From assembly GCF_000757385.1 (NCBI RefSeq), contig NZ_JRHH01000005.1:1-64000 (forward strand): a DNA stretch of 64,000 nt. The letters run 5' to 3'. Source of the stretch: Flavobacterium aquatile LMG 4008 = ATCC 11947. Lineage in GTDB: Bacteria; Bacteroidota; Bacteroidia; Flavobacteriales; Flavobacteriaceae. The stretch's first letter is position 1. Each line of letters opens with the position of its first letter. Positions 38,927 through 48,439 of this stretch are shown here, piece by piece. The notes under the pieces are model-generated. The model did no database searches and was not told the origin of the DNA. It was given only the letters and a program-made list of their open reading frames with translations. The translations under genes and the position numbers were made by a program.

Positions 38927-38986
38927 TTATGGTGTTTTAAACTTACTGAAAAAGCTAAAAATAAATGTAGAATTTGTTGGATACAA

Positions 38987-39018
38987 TTTGCACAATTCAA
39001 TTCTTATTATTATTTTTA
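38987..39018 (+). promoter_or_regulatory. Probable promoter of the relA/spoT gene
   Basis: TTTG (38987-38990) is followed after 20 bases by TATTTTTA (39011-39018), 7 of 8 to the -7 consensus, 20 bases before the ATG. Confidence 0.45.
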
Positions 39019-39037
39019 GCTAATTGAAGATTAGGCC

Positions 39038-41257
39038 ATGATAGAGATCGATTTAGAAGAAGAAAAAAAAGCATTAGCTCGCGAGTACAAAGAATTACTA
39101 CGTATTAGTTATCAAACACTTACACCTGAAGATAAAAAACTTATTAGAAAAGCGTTTGATGTGGCAGTTGATGCTCACAAAGACCAACGACGTAAATCTG
39201 GTGAAGCCTATATTTTTCACCCTATCGGTGTTGCCAAAATTGTTGCTTCAGAAATTGGACTTGGACCAACGAGCATAGCCGCGGCTTTACTTCACGATGT
39301 GGTTGAAGATACACCAATTACAGTAGAAGATATTGAAAAACAATTCAATCCAAAAATTGCGCAACTTGTAGAAGGTTTAACCAAAATCTCTCAAGTTAAA
39401 AAAGACATGAACATCTCAATGCAAGCGGAAAATTTCCGTAAAATGCTGTTGACTTTAAATGATGATGTTCGTGTAATTCTGATAAAAATCGCCGACAGAT
39501 TGCACAATATGCAAACTATGGATTCAATGCCCGATTACAAACAAGTAAAAATTGCATCAGAAACGTTATACATTTATGCGCCACTTGCCCATCGATTGGG
39601 ATTGTACAACATCAAAACAAAATTAGAAGATTTAGGATTAAAATATACAGAACCAGCTGTTTATAATGATATTGTAAGCAAAATGAAGGAAACAAAAGAA
39701 GAACAAGACGAATATATAAAATTAGTTTCTGATGTTTTAAAGAAATCACTTAACGATGAAAGTGTTGATTATACGATAAAAGGTCGACCAAAATCGATTT
39801 ACTCCATTCGACGAAAAATGCTGGCTCAAAATGTAAGTTTTGATGAAGTTTACGACAAATTTGCACTTCGAATTATTTACAAATCCAACCAACACGACGA
39901 AAAATTCTTGGCTTGGAAAATCTATTCCATTGTAACCGATCATTATCGTCCAAGTCCAAGTCGTTTGCGCGATTGGATTTCTTCACCAAAATCAACCGGA
40001 TACGAAGCACTTCATATTACCGTTATGGGTCCAAAAGGTCGATGGGTTGAAATTCAAGTTCGAAGTGAACGTATGGATGAAATTGCAGAAAAAGGATACG
40101 CAGCACATTACAAATACAAACAAGGTGTTACCGAAGAAAATGGTTTGGATGTTTGGTTGAACTTGCTCAAAGAAGCACTAGAAAACTCCGAAACTAATGC
40201 GGTAGATTTTGTAGAGGATTTCAAAATGAATTTGTACGCAAAAGAAATCTTTGTTTTTACTCCAAAAGGTGAAATTAAATCACTTCCAAAAGGAGCAACT
40301 TCATTAGATTTTGCTTTTAGCATTCACTCAGAAATTGGAATTAAAACTAGAGGAACAAGAGTTAACGGAAAACTAGTTCCATTGAATTACGAATTAAAAA
40401 GTGGTGATCAAATAGAAATTATAACTTCTATAAATCAAAAACCAACTATAAACTGGCTCGATTATGTTACCACTTCAAGAGCCAAAAATAAAATCAGAAA
40501 CGTTCTCAACGAGAATACCAAGAAAATTGCCGAGGAAGGAAAAGAATTATTAACTCGTAAATTAAAACATTTAAAAATTACTTTAAATGAAAATGTGGTT
40601 AACGAATTAGTAAATTTCTTCAAATTAAAAACGAGCTTAGATTTGTTTTACCGCGTCGGAATTGGTTCTATTGAAAACCAGCAGTTGAAAGATTATGCGG
40701 CTCAAAAAAGCAATACGTTAATCAATTTCTTTAAGAATAAAATCAAACGTTCTCCAAGTACAAATTCTGAAGAAATTCACCGTCAAGAAATTACTAACAA
40801 TTACGATTTATTGGTTTTTGGAGTAGATCAAGACCGATTAGATTATAAATTATCGTCGTGCTGTAATCCAATTCCAGGTGACGAAGTTTTTGGCTTTGTA
40901 ACGATAAACGAAGGAATAAAAGTACACAAAAAGGATTGTCCAAATGCCATTAGTATGCAATCTAACTATGCTTACAGAATTATGCAAGCCAAATGGGTTG
41001 ACTCGTCACAACAAGAATTTAGAGCAGTTCTAAGAATCACCGGAATGGACACTTTGGGATTAACTAATGAGTTAACAAAAGTAATTTCAAACCAAATGCA
41101 CGTAAACATTCAGAGTATCTCTTTGAGTGGCGAAGCAGGAATTTTTAATGGACAAGTAACTGTTGTAGTTCAAAACAATACCATCCTTAAAAAACTAATG
41201 GACAACATTAAAAAAATTGATGGAATTGATAAAGTGTCAAGAGAAAATAAGAACTAA
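39038..41257 (+). CDS. Bifunctional (p)ppGpp synthetase/hydrolase (RelA/SpoT homologue)
   Basis: A 739-residue long RSH enzyme controlling the stringent response. The hydrolase HD domain is intact, with HPIGVAKIVASE, LHDVVEDT and IADRLHNMQT, so it should degrade (p)ppGpp. The synthetase domain has RPKSIYSIRRKM, DKFALRIIY and YEALHITVMGPKGRWVEIQ. The TGS domain (about 400-460) has EIFVFTPKGEIKSLPKGAT. A zinc-finger-like region (SSCCNPIPGDEVFGF) and a C-terminal ACT domain (RITGMDTLGLTNELTKVI) follow. As usual in Bacteroidota, this could be the main RSH enzyme. Confidence 0.96.
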   Translation: MIEIDLEEEKKALAREYKELLRISYQTLTPEDKKLIRKAFDVAVDAHKDQRRKSGEAYIFHPIGVAKIVASEIGLGPTSIAAALLHDVVEDTPITVEDIEKQFNPKIAQLVEGLTKISQVKKDMNISMQAENFRKMLLTLNDDVRVILIKIADRLHNMQTMDSMPDYKQVKIASETLYIYAPLAHRLGLYNIKTKLEDLGLKYTEPAVYNDIVSKMKETKEEQDEYIKLVSDVLKKSLNDESVDYTIKGRPKSIYSIRRKMLAQNVSFDEVYDKFALRIIYKSNQHDEKFLAWKIYSIVTDHYRPSPSRLRDWISSPKSTGYEALHITVMGPKGRWVEIQVRSERMDEIAEKGYAAHYKYKQGVTEENGLDVWLNLLKEALENSETNAVDFVEDFKMNLYAKEIFVFTPKGEIKSLPKGATSLDFAFSIHSEIGIKTRGTRVNGKLVPLNYELKSGDQIEIITSINQKPTINWLDYVTTSRAKNKIRNVLNENTKKIAEEGKELLTRKLKHLKITLNENVVNELVNFFKLKTSLDLFYRVGIGSIENQQLKDYAAQKSNTLINFFKNKIKRSPSTNSEEIHRQEITNNYDLLVFGVDQDRLDYKLSSCCNPIPGDEVFGFVTINEGIKVHKKDCPNAISMQSNYAYRIMQAKWVDSSQQEFRAVLRITGMDTLGLTNELTKVISNQMHVNIQSISLSGEAGIFNGQVTVVVQNNTILKKLMDNIKKIDGIDKVSRENKN

Positions 41258-41347
41258 AATAATAACGAATTTTCCTATTATTAACAACACGTTTATAACT
41301 TATGTGAAGTTTAGCAGTTAAACTTTTAAACTTTTAAACAAAAAATT

Positions 41348-41355
41348 TATCTTTG
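41348..41355 (+). promoter_or_regulatory. -7 promoter box of fur
   Basis: TATCTTTG, exact to TAnnTTTG, ends only 6 bases before the ATG at 41362. A transcript would therefore begin at or very near the start codon. No clear -33 TTTG; only TTTT about 20 bases upstream. Confidence 0.6.
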
Positions 41356-41361
41356 CCAGAT

Positions 41362-41826
41362 ATGACACTAATTGCTAACGATAATACTAAAAATCAAGAA
41401 ACTGTAAAGAATGTTTTTACAGCTTATCTTGAGAACAAAGGACATCGAAAAACTCCTGAACGCTATGCTATTTTGCAAGAAATTTACAATAGCGAAGAGC
41501 ATTTTGATATAGAAAACTTGTACATCAAAATGAAGAACAAGAACTATCGTGTATCTCGTGCCACTTTGTACAACACCATAGAATTACTTTTAGATTGTGG
41601 TTTGGTTAGAAAACATCAGTTTGGACAAAATCAAGCGCATTACGAAAAGTCCTATTTCGATAAACAACACGATCATATCATCATGACCGATACTGGTGAA
41701 GTAATCGAATTTTGCGATCCAAGAATTCAAACAATCAAAAAAACTATTGAAGACATTTTTGGTGTAGAAATTACCAATCACTCTTTATATTTTTATGCAA
41801 ATAAAAAGTCGGAAGCTGGAAATTAA
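41362..41826 (+). CDS. fur: Fur-family transcriptional regulator
   Basis: A 154-residue metal-responsive repressor. The winged-helix domain has [30 protein letters not shown] (in consecutive pieces) and the recognition helix region [21 protein letters not shown]. The metal site has the HDH-type segment [21 protein letters not shown]. The dimerisation domain ends with [16 protein letters not shown] three codons upstream is part of the promoter box and is rejected as the start. Iron control of uptake genes is the usual role; Zur- or PerR-like specificity cannot be excluded. It is followed 44 bases later by purA. Confidence 0.9.
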   Translation: MTLIANDNTKNQETVKNVFTAYLENKGHRKTPERYAILQEIYNSEEHFDIENLYIKMKNKNYRVSRATLYNTIELLLDCGLVRKHQFGQNQAHYEKSYFDKQHDHIIMTDTGEVIEFCDPRIQTIKKTIEDIFGVEITNHSLYFYANKKSEAGN

Positions 41827-41870
41827 AAGCTAAAAAACTTAAAATAAAAACAACACACAATACAAAAACA

Positions 41871-43142
41871 ATGACTGTAGATTTACTACTCGGATTACAA
41901 TGGGGTGACGAAGGAAAAGGAAAAATCGTTGACGTTCTAACTTCTAAATATGATATTATTGCTCGTTTTCAAGGCGGACCAAATGCTGGACATACCTTAG
42001 AATTTGACGGAATAAAACACGTTTTAAGAACAATTCCTTCTGGAATTTTTCACGACAACAACATCAACGTAATTGGAAATGGCGTTGTAATTGATCCAGT
42101 AGTTTTCAAAACTGAAGTTGATGGTTTAGCGAAATTCAATTTGGATATCAAATCGAAATTAATCATTTCAAGAAAAGCACACTTAATTTTACCAACTCAT
42201 AGACTGCTTGATGCAGCTTCTGAAGCTTCAAAAGGCAAAGCTAAAATTGGTTCTACTTTAAAAGGAATTGGACCAACTTATATGGACAAAACTGGTAGAA
42301 ACGGAATTCGTGTTGGTGATATTGAACTAGCCGATTTTAAAGAAAAATACCGCGCTTTGGCCAACAAACACGAAGAAATGATCAAGTTCTACGACGTTGC
42401 CATCCAATACAATTTACCCGAATTAGAAAAAGAATTTTTTGAAGCTATTGAAGATTTAAAAAAATTAGATTTTATCGATAGCGAAGAATACTTAAACCAA
42501 GCACAAAAAGCAGGAAAATCAATTCTTTGCGAAGGCGCACAAGGATCATTATTGGATGTTGATTTTGGAACCTATCCATTTGTAACCTCTTCGAATACTA
42601 CTGCTGCCGGAGCTTGTACTGGATTAGGAATTGCTCCAAACAAAATTAAAGAAGTCTTCGGAATTTTCAAAGCTTACACAACTCGTGTTGGTTCTGGACC
42701 ATTTCCTACAGAAGATTTTGGTGCTGCTGGCGATATGATGGCAAGCGTTGGAAACGAATTTGGAAGCGTTACAGGAAGAAAAAGACGTTGCGGTTGGTTG
42801 GATTTAGTAGCATTAAAATATGCTATTCAAGTAAACGGAGTAACGCAGTTAATGATGATGAAAGGCGATGTTTTATCAGGATTTGAAACATTAAAAGTGT
42901 GTACCTCTTACAACTATAAAGGAGAAAATATCCAACATTTACCTTATAATATAGAAGAAGAAAATGTTCAGCCAGTTTACACTGAATTTAAAGGCTGGAA
43001 AGCCGATTTAACCGGATTAACAACTTATGAAAGTTTACCAAAAGAACTAAAAGAATACATCGAATTTATAGAAAAAGAAGTTGAAGTTCCAATAAAAATT
43101 GTCTCTGTTGGACCAGATAGAAAGCAAACAATACTTAAATAA
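41871..43142 (+). CDS. purA: Adenylosuccinate synthetase (PurA)
   Basis: This makes adenylosuccinate from IMP, GTP and aspartate, the first committed step to AMP. The 423-residue length is typical. The P-loop-like GTP site is LQWGDEGKGKIVD at residues 8-20, with the catalytic Asp (in GDEGKGK) and His in GGPNAGHT. IMP-binding GSTLKGIGPTYMDK and the aspartate-binding loop VTGRKRRCGWLD are present. It ends just before a terminator and follows fur, a common pair in flavobacteria. Confidence 0.98.
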   Translation: MTVDLLLGLQWGDEGKGKIVDVLTSKYDIIARFQGGPNAGHTLEFDGIKHVLRTIPSGIFHDNNINVIGNGVVIDPVVFKTEVDGLAKFNLDIKSKLIISRKAHLILPTHRLLDAASEASKGKAKIGSTLKGIGPTYMDKTGRNGIRVGDIELADFKEKYRALANKHEEMIKFYDVAIQYNLPELEKEFFEAIEDLKKLDFIDSEEYLNQAQKAGKSILCEGAQGSLLDVDFGTYPFVTSSNTTAAGACTGLGIAPNKIKEVFGIFKAYTTRVGSGPFPTEDFGAAGDMMASVGNEFGSVTGRKRRCGWLDLVALKYAIQVNGVTQLMMMKGDVLSGFETLKVCTSYNYKGENIQHLPYNIEEENVQPVYTEFKGWKADLTGLTTYESLPKELKEYIEFIEKEVEVPIKIVSVGPDRKQTILK

Positions 43143-43155
43143 ATTCCAAAATATA

Positions 43156-43187
43156 AAATCCCAAATTCCATCTGAAATTTGGGATTT
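43156..43187 (+). terminator. Rho-independent terminator after purA
   Basis: AAATCCCAAATT and AATTTGGGATTT pair around a short loop, followed by T-rich sequence, 14 bases after the purA stop. Confidence 0.85.
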
Positions 43188-43201
43188 TTAATAAAAATGC
43201 G

Positions 43202-43498
43202 ATGCTAAAAAAGACCTTTGCAACAATCTTATTTCTTTTACTTTGTAATACAATTTACGCACAAGAAAGTCAAAAAATAACTTTAAAAGAATTTATAGAA
43301 CAAGTAAAAGAGAAAAACGAATCTATAAAAAAAGCTGATAGTGTCAATGTTATGATAAATGATTTACTGATTGAAAATCACGGCGATTACAAGATTGATC
43401 CTAAAAATATTTCCCGAATGGAAATTCTAGTAATTGAACCAGAGAAAAACACTGCAGGTGTAAAACCTAGCATAATTATTTCAACTAAAATAAAATAA
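43202..43498 (+). CDS. Small secreted protein of unknown function
   Basis: 98 residues, with a signal peptide MLKKTFATILFLLLCNTIYAQ. The mature part is about 77 residues, charged, with a predicted helix (LKEFIEQVKEKNESIKKADSV) followed by an alternating strand region (MEILVIEPEKN, SIIISTKIK). It resembles no family I can name. It starts 15 bases after a terminator stem, so it either has its own promoter or depends on read-through from purA. It is convergent with the amylase gene, 6 bases apart. Confidence 0.6.
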   Translation: MLKKTFATILFLLLCNTIYAQESQKITLKEFIEQVKEKNESIKKADSVNVMINDLLIENHGDYKIDPKNISRMEILVIEPEKNTAGVKPSIIISTKIK

Positions 43499-43504
43499 TT
43501 AGTA

Positions 43505-45373
43505 CTAAATTTTAAACACAAAACTCTCACTAACTCCAATACTAACTTTCACAACTCCTACTCCATTTTCAACTTTTAAAGTAGCTTTGCTTCCGTATAA
43601 TTGATCTTTCAACGGATAGCTTCCATCTTTTAAATTCCATTTTGCAATAACATCAGAAGGAATTTTTAAATCGAAATTACTTTTGGTTACCCAAGAAAAA
43701 TTAGCAACAACTAGCAACTTTTCGTTATCTGACCAACGTACAAAAGAATAAATTCCAGAATCATAACCTTCTGTTTCAGCTCTATTTACCGATTGTATTT
43801 CTTGAAATTCACCCATCAAAGCATCACTTTTAAGCGAAAAATTCAATAATCGTTTGTAGAAATCACGAAGATTTTTTTCTGATTCCGATAATTGTCCGCC
43901 ATCAAATTTTCCGCCATTCATCCAACGTTGATGATTTGGAACTCCAACATAATCGAATATTGAAGTTCTAGAGCGAGTTCCAAATCCGCCATTTTCATTT
44001 CCAGCTTCGCCAACTTCTTGTCCAAAATAAATCATTGTTGGTGATGAACTTAACGTTGTAGAAACGACCATAAGCGGCTTTCCTTTTTCTGGCGTTCCGG
44101 CAAATTCAGGACTAGCTAATCGCTGCTCATCGTGATTGTCTAAAAAGTGCAACATGTGATGCTCGATATCAGCCATACTTTTTTGAATATCCGAAAGTCC
44201 ATCGGGCAATTTCTTTCCTTGAATTACGTCTTTCAAATAATCATAAGTCGCCACTTTATCATACAAATAATCCATTTTTCCTAAGTGGATGTAATTTCTA
44301 TATTCGTTCGGATTATAGACTTCTGCCAACAAAAAAGCATTTGGATTTTTCATCTTAATTGCCGAATTCATATAACTCCAAAATTCATACGGAACCATTT
44401 CTGCCATATCATATCTAAAACCATCAATACCTTTTGCAGTCCAATACAAAGCAATATCTCTGAATTTCACCCAAGAACTTGGAACACTTTTATCCTTCCA
44501 AAATTCAAAATGTTCTTTATAAGATTTTGTATCGAATCCAGTAGGCAATTCAGGAAAATCTTTAGAACCATCAGGTCGAACGCCATAATTTACTTTTATA
44601 GTTTCATACCAATCATTAAAATCAGGCTTTGCCAAACGCGAGCCATTTCCGGTCCATTTTGCAGGATTTTCATCAAATTTGCCATCAATTAATGGATTTT
44701 TTTCTCCATTTAAAGGTTTGTAATTAGCAGATGTTGGAACTTGAAAAGCTTGTCCCGGAATATAATAAAAATTATTATCACGAGCATATTCAACAGAAGT
44801 ATTGTCATCGGCACCAAAATCACGAACGCCTTTTGGATTATTTTTACCTTCATATTTTCTAGCAATATGATTGGGTACAATGTCAATAAGTAATTTCAAA
44901 CCGTTTTTGTGAGTTCTTGCAATTAATGCTTCAAATTCTTCTAATCGTTTTGCAGGATTAACAGCCAAATCTGGATTTACATTATAATAATCTTTCACCG
45001 CATAAGGCGAACCAGCACGACCTTTCACTACTTCTGGATCATCATTTGAAATTCCAATAGAAGTATAATCATTTACTAAAGCATGATGTGGAACTCCTGT
45101 GTACCAAATATGTGTAACTCCTAAATTTTTAATTTCGGTTAATGCTTTATCAGTAAAATCATTGAATTTTCCAACGCCATTTCCCTCAATTGTTCCCCAA
45201 GGTTTGTTGGTAGTATTCTGATTTCCAAATAATCTCGTAAAAACTTGATAAACCACTTTCTTCTTTTCCACAACGGTAACTTTTTTATTTTTTGATATTT
45301 GATTGGTATTTTTAATTTGAGAACATGCCGATAACGATAGTGTTATCATTCCAAATACTACAGCTCTTTTCAT
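43505..45373 (-). CDS. Alpha-amylase family glycoside hydrolase (GH13), lipoprotein
   Basis: A 622-residue GH13 enzyme. The start MKRAVVFGMITLSLSACSQ gives a lipoprotein signal with lipobox LSAC. The ATG at 45397 would lie at the predicted transcription start and was rejected. The (beta/alpha)8 barrel motifs are LLIDIVPNHI, the nucleophile Asp in GIDGFRYDMAEM, the acid/base Glu in FLLAEVYNPNEY, and the third Asp in HFLDNHDEQRL. It probably hydrolyses alpha-glucans at the cell surface or periplasm. Isolated from any sus/PUL genes, so a general maltooligosaccharide role is likely. Confidence 0.9.
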   Translation of the reverse strand: MKRAVVFGMITLSLSACSQIKNTNQISKNKKVTVVEKKKVVYQVFTRLFGNQNTTNKPWGTIEGNGVGKFNDFTDKALTEIKNLGVTHIWYTGVPHHALVNDYTSIGISNDDPEVVKGRAGSPYAVKDYYNVNPDLAVNPAKRLEEFEALIARTHKNGLKLLIDIVPNHIARKYEGKNNPKGVRDFGADDNTSVEYARDNNFYYIPGQAFQVPTSANYKPLNGEKNPLIDGKFDENPAKWTGNGSRLAKPDFNDWYETIKVNYGVRPDGSKDFPELPTGFDTKSYKEHFEFWKDKSVPSSWVKFRDIALYWTAKGIDGFRYDMAEMVPYEFWSYMNSAIKMKNPNAFLLAEVYNPNEYRNYIHLGKMDYLYDKVATYDYLKDVIQGKKLPDGLSDIQKSMADIEHHMLHFLDNHDEQRLASPEFAGTPEKGKPLMVVSTTLSSSPTMIYFGQEVGEAGNENGGFGTRSRTSIFDYVGVPNHQRWMNGGKFDGGQLSESEKNLRDFYKRLLNFSLKSDALMGEFQEIQSVNRAETEGYDSGIYSFVRWSDNEKLLVVANFSWVTKSNFDLKIPSDVIAKWNLKDGSYPLKDQLYGSKATLKVENGVGVVKVSIGVSESFVFKI

Positions 45374-45401
45374 TTTGAAGTTGTTTAAGTAACCCATTCA
45401 A

Positions 45402-45409
45402 CAAATATA
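45402..45409 (-). promoter_or_regulatory. -7 promoter box of the amylase gene
   Basis: The minus strand reads TATATTTG, exact to the consensus, 29 bases before the ATG at 45373. No clear -33 box. Confidence 0.5.
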
Positions 45410-45458
45410 AAAATTTGATGCACATTTATAACATGTAATAAAAAAATCTTAATAAACA

Positions 45459-45487
45459 TTTGAGTTGGCTCTATTTTTATAAATTTG
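45459..45487 (+). promoter_or_regulatory. Promoter of the OstA-like gene (TTTG-N17-TAAATTTG)
   Basis: TTTG (45459-45462) and TAAATTTG (45480-45487) are separated by 17 bases; both match the consensus. The TTG start at 45504 lies 16 bases past the -7 box. Confidence 0.6.
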
Positions 45488-45503
45488 CTTAAAAATACAA
45501 CCC

Positions 45504-47162
45504 TTGAAAAAATACATCTTCTTTGTTGGATTGCTTTTACTGAGTTTTTCAAATGCTTTCGCACAAAAACCAAGTACAATTGTAATCGAGAATTCCGATT
45601 TTTCTGATTTGAATGAAATTGAACTTCCGGGTGCATTTTTATTGACAGGAAATGTTCGTGCTGTTCATGATGGTGTGGTTTTAACTTGTAATAAAGCTTA
45701 CTATTATAAAAACGAAAATTACATCAAAGCCTTTGGTGATGTGCAAATGGTTCAAGGTGACACCCTATTTTTAAACGGAAAATATGCCGAATACAATGGA
45801 AATGTAAAACAAGCATTCGCTACAGGAAATGTGGTAATGCGTTCGCCAGAAATGTCATTGGTAACCGATACAATAAATTTTGATAGGGTAAAACAGGAAG
45901 CCTACTACAATTCTAACGGAACCATTGTCAATAAAGAAAACACCTTAAAAAGTAAATCAGGTCGCTATTATGTAACACAAAAAAAATATCAGTTTCTTAC
46001 TGCTGTTACCATTACCAATCCAGAGTATGTTATCAAATCGAATCATTTAGATTATTACACCAATTCGGGTCACTCCTATCTTTTTGGACCATCAACAATT
46101 ACTGGAAAAGAGAATTTTATTTATACCGAAAAAGGATTTTATGATACCAAGAAAAATAAGGCGCATTTTGTAAAAAACTCTTATATAAAATACAACGATC
46201 GATTAATAAAAGGAGACAGTTTGTATTATGATAGAAATCAAGAATTTGCATCGGCAACGCGAAATGTAAAAATCACAGATTCGATAAATAAAGCCATAAT
46301 CAAAGGACATTATGGAGAAGTTTACCGTAACAAAGACTCACTTTTCATAACCAAAAGAGCATCTGTTCGAACTTTAATGGAACAAGATTCTATGTTTATT
46401 CACGGAAAAAGATTAGTCGTAACTGGTAAACAAGGCGAAAGAGTTATTCGCGGCTACAACAACGTACGTTTCTTTAAAACCGATATGAGCGGAAAATGTG
46501 ATTCGCTTCATTCTGATCAAAAACGCGGATTGACACAACTTATTGGAAGACCTATTTTATGGAATTTTGACAACCAACTAACTGGCGATGTCATGCATTT
46601 AATTGGAAATAATCAAACTGAAAAATTGGATTCTTTAAAAGTGCTCAACAACGCTTTCATAATATCCAAAGACACGATTGGAACTGGCTACAATCAGGTA
46701 AAAGGACTCAATCTCTATGGGAAATTTAAGGACAACAAACTCTATGAAGTGGATATTGAAAAAAATACCGAGGTCATTTATTATTTGCGAAATGACGAAC
46801 AAGAATTGATTGGAATTAACAAAAATACGAGTAGTAAAATTAATATGATTCTTGACGGAAAAACAATCGAAACCATAACGTTTTTCAATAATGTTGATGG
46901 AGAAATTTATCCCGAAGCCGAATTACCCGAAAACACCCGGAAACTCCGAGGTTTTGTATGGCGTGGTGATGAACGAATAAAAACAAAAGAAGATATTTTT
47001 CCACCAGAAGAAAATGAATATGATGTAAAAGCAGCTGCCGATGTAAAAGCAGAATTAAAAGACGACGAACTTCCAATGGAACCAAGAAAAGAAACACTAG
47101 AATACGATAAAAAACCAGCTGCTAAAAAAGTTTCGACAAGTAAGAAATCTGCGAAAAAATAG
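45504..47162 (+). CDS. OstA/LptA-like lipopolysaccharide transport protein
   Basis: A 552-residue protein with signal peptide MKKYIFFVGLLLLSFSNAFAQ (TTG start). The first half has OstA/LptA-type beta-jellyroll repeats: FLLTGNVRAVHDGVVLTCNKAYYYK, then GDVQMVQGDTLFLNGKYAEYNG (shown as separate pieces). Further repeats (VKNSYIKYNDRLIKGDSLYYD, DMSGKCDSLHSDQKRGL) follow. LptA family proteins form a periplasmic bridge for LPS transport. The C-terminal tail is Lys-, Glu- and Ala-rich (KKPAAKKVSTSKKSAKK), unlike E. coli LptA. In Bacteroidota such large OstA proteins stand where lptA would be. Confidence 0.85.
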   Translation: MKKYIFFVGLLLLSFSNAFAQKPSTIVIENSDFSDLNEIELPGAFLLTGNVRAVHDGVVLTCNKAYYYKNENYIKAFGDVQMVQGDTLFLNGKYAEYNGNVKQAFATGNVVMRSPEMSLVTDTINFDRVKQEAYYNSNGTIVNKENTLKSKSGRYYVTQKKYQFLTAVTITNPEYVIKSNHLDYYTNSGHSYLFGPSTITGKENFIYTEKGFYDTKKNKAHFVKNSYIKYNDRLIKGDSLYYDRNQEFASATRNVKITDSINKAIIKGHYGEVYRNKDSLFITKRASVRTLMEQDSMFIHGKRLVVTGKQGERVIRGYNNVRFFKTDMSGKCDSLHSDQKRGLTQLIGRPILWNFDNQLTGDVMHLIGNNQTEKLDSLKVLNNAFIISKDTIGTGYNQVKGLNLYGKFKDNKLYEVDIEKNTEVIYYLRNDEQELIGINKNTSSKINMILDGKTIETITFFNNVDGEIYPEAELPENTRKLRGFVWRGDERIKTKEDIFPPEENEYDVKAAADVKAELKDDELPMEPRKETLEYDKKPAAKKVSTSKKSAKK

Positions 47163-47196
47163 ACTGATTTTTATCATCAAATAAACGAATACCAAA

Positions 47197-48378
47197 TTGA
47201 ACGATTTTCTAAAATACCAAGCACAAACTTCACCTTATCCTCTAGGAATGGAAGTGTCGTATGCCATTGGTTCTTATATTTACGACACTAACAATAAAAA
47301 ATATCTCGATTTTGTTGCTGGAGTTTCGGCTTGCTCGCTCGGACACCAAAATCAAAGAGTAAATCAAGCCATAAAAGACCAATTGGACAAATATTCACAT
47401 GTGATGGTTTACGGTGAATATTCTCAAAGTCCGGCGGTACAATATTGCAAATTATTAGTTGAGAATTTACCCAAAGAATTGAATAAAGTTTATTTAGTAA
47501 ATTCAGGAACAGAAGCTTGTGAAGGCGCATTAAAACTCGTTCGACGTGTTACTGGAAGAAGCCAATTAATTTCGTGTCACAATGCCTATCACGGAAATAC
47601 GATGGGTTCAATGAGTGTGATGGGATTTGAAGAACGCAAGCAAGTATTTAGACCATTGATTCCCGATGTTGATTTTATTACCTTCAATAATGAAGAAGAT
47701 ATTCAAAAAATAACTACCAAAACAGCCGGAATAATTATAGAAAGCATTCAAGGTGGCGCAGGTTTTATCCAACCCGAAAACGACTTTTTAGCCAAAGTAA
47801 AAAAGCGTTGCGAAGAAGTTGGAGCTTTAATGATTATTGACGAAATTCAACCTGGCTTTGGTAGAACAGGAAAATTATTCGGATTTGAAAATTACAATGT
47901 CGTTCCAGATGTGGTAATTATCGGAAAAGGAATGGCTGGCGGAATGCCTGTTGGCGGATTTATTGCCAACGAAAAATACATGGATTTATTGAGTCACGAT
48001 CCAAAATTGGGACACATAACAACTTTTGGTGGTCATCCTGTCATTGCGGCAGCATGTTTAGCAACTTTGCAAGAAATTATAGAAAAAGACTACACTTCGC
48101 AATCATTAGAGAAAGAAAAACTCTTTAGATCACTTTTGGTACATCCTTTGATACAAGAAATTAGAGGAAAAGGATTGATGCTTGCAGCAATGACATCAGA
48201 TGAAGAAATAACAAATCAAGTTATTCTAAAATGTCAAGACAAAGGATTAATATTATTTTGGTTATTGTTTGAGGGAAAAGCCATCCGAATAACGCCACCA
48301 TTAACAATTTCCGAAGAAGAAATTAGAGAAGGTTGCAGGATTATTTTGGAAGTGATGGATGAGATAGTTGCGGGTTAA
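47197..48378 (+). CDS. Class III pyridoxal-phosphate aminotransferase
   Basis: A 393-residue fold-type I enzyme of the acetylornithine/4-aminobutyrate group. The substrate-side motif is FVAGVSACSLGHQN, followed by NSGTEACEGALKLVRR, the cofactor Asp in IIDEIQPGFGRTGK, and the Schiff-base Lys in VVIIGKGMAGGMPVGGF. GHITTFGGHPVIAAA and a C-terminal LLFEGKAIRITPPLTI follow. The start is TTG, 34 bases after the OstA gene, so probably one operon. The substrate cannot be assigned from sequence. Confidence 0.9.
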   Translation: MNDFLKYQAQTSPYPLGMEVSYAIGSYIYDTNNKKYLDFVAGVSACSLGHQNQRVNQAIKDQLDKYSHVMVYGEYSQSPAVQYCKLLVENLPKELNKVYLVNSGTEACEGALKLVRRVTGRSQLISCHNAYHGNTMGSMSVMGFEERKQVFRPLIPDVDFITFNNEEDIQKITTKTAGIIIESIQGGAGFIQPENDFLAKVKKRCEEVGALMIIDEIQPGFGRTGKLFGFENYNVVPDVVIIGKGMAGGMPVGGFIANEKYMDLLSHDPKLGHITTFGGHPVIAAACLATLQEIIEKDYTSQSLEKEKLFRSLLVHPLIQEIRGKGLMLAAMTSDEEITNQVILKCQDKGLILFWLLFEGKAIRITPPLTISEEEIREGCRIILEVMDEIVAG

Positions 48379-48439
48379 AAGTTACGAGTTGCGAGTTTTA
48401 TTGATACTTTTTAAATTTTAAACGTAAAGCATAAAAATT

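Noticed and set aside
41353..41361. TTG start three codons upstream of fur
   Set aside because: The TTG is the last part of the -7 box TATCTTTG, so it is not in the transcript. The ATG at 41362 is used.
45374..45397. Upstream ATG of the amylase
   Set aside because: It coincides with the expected transcription start and would bury the lipoprotein signal peptide.
48379..48439. Terminator or element after the aminotransferase
   Set aside because: Only short direct repeats (tacgagttgcgag) were seen, with no stable hairpin.
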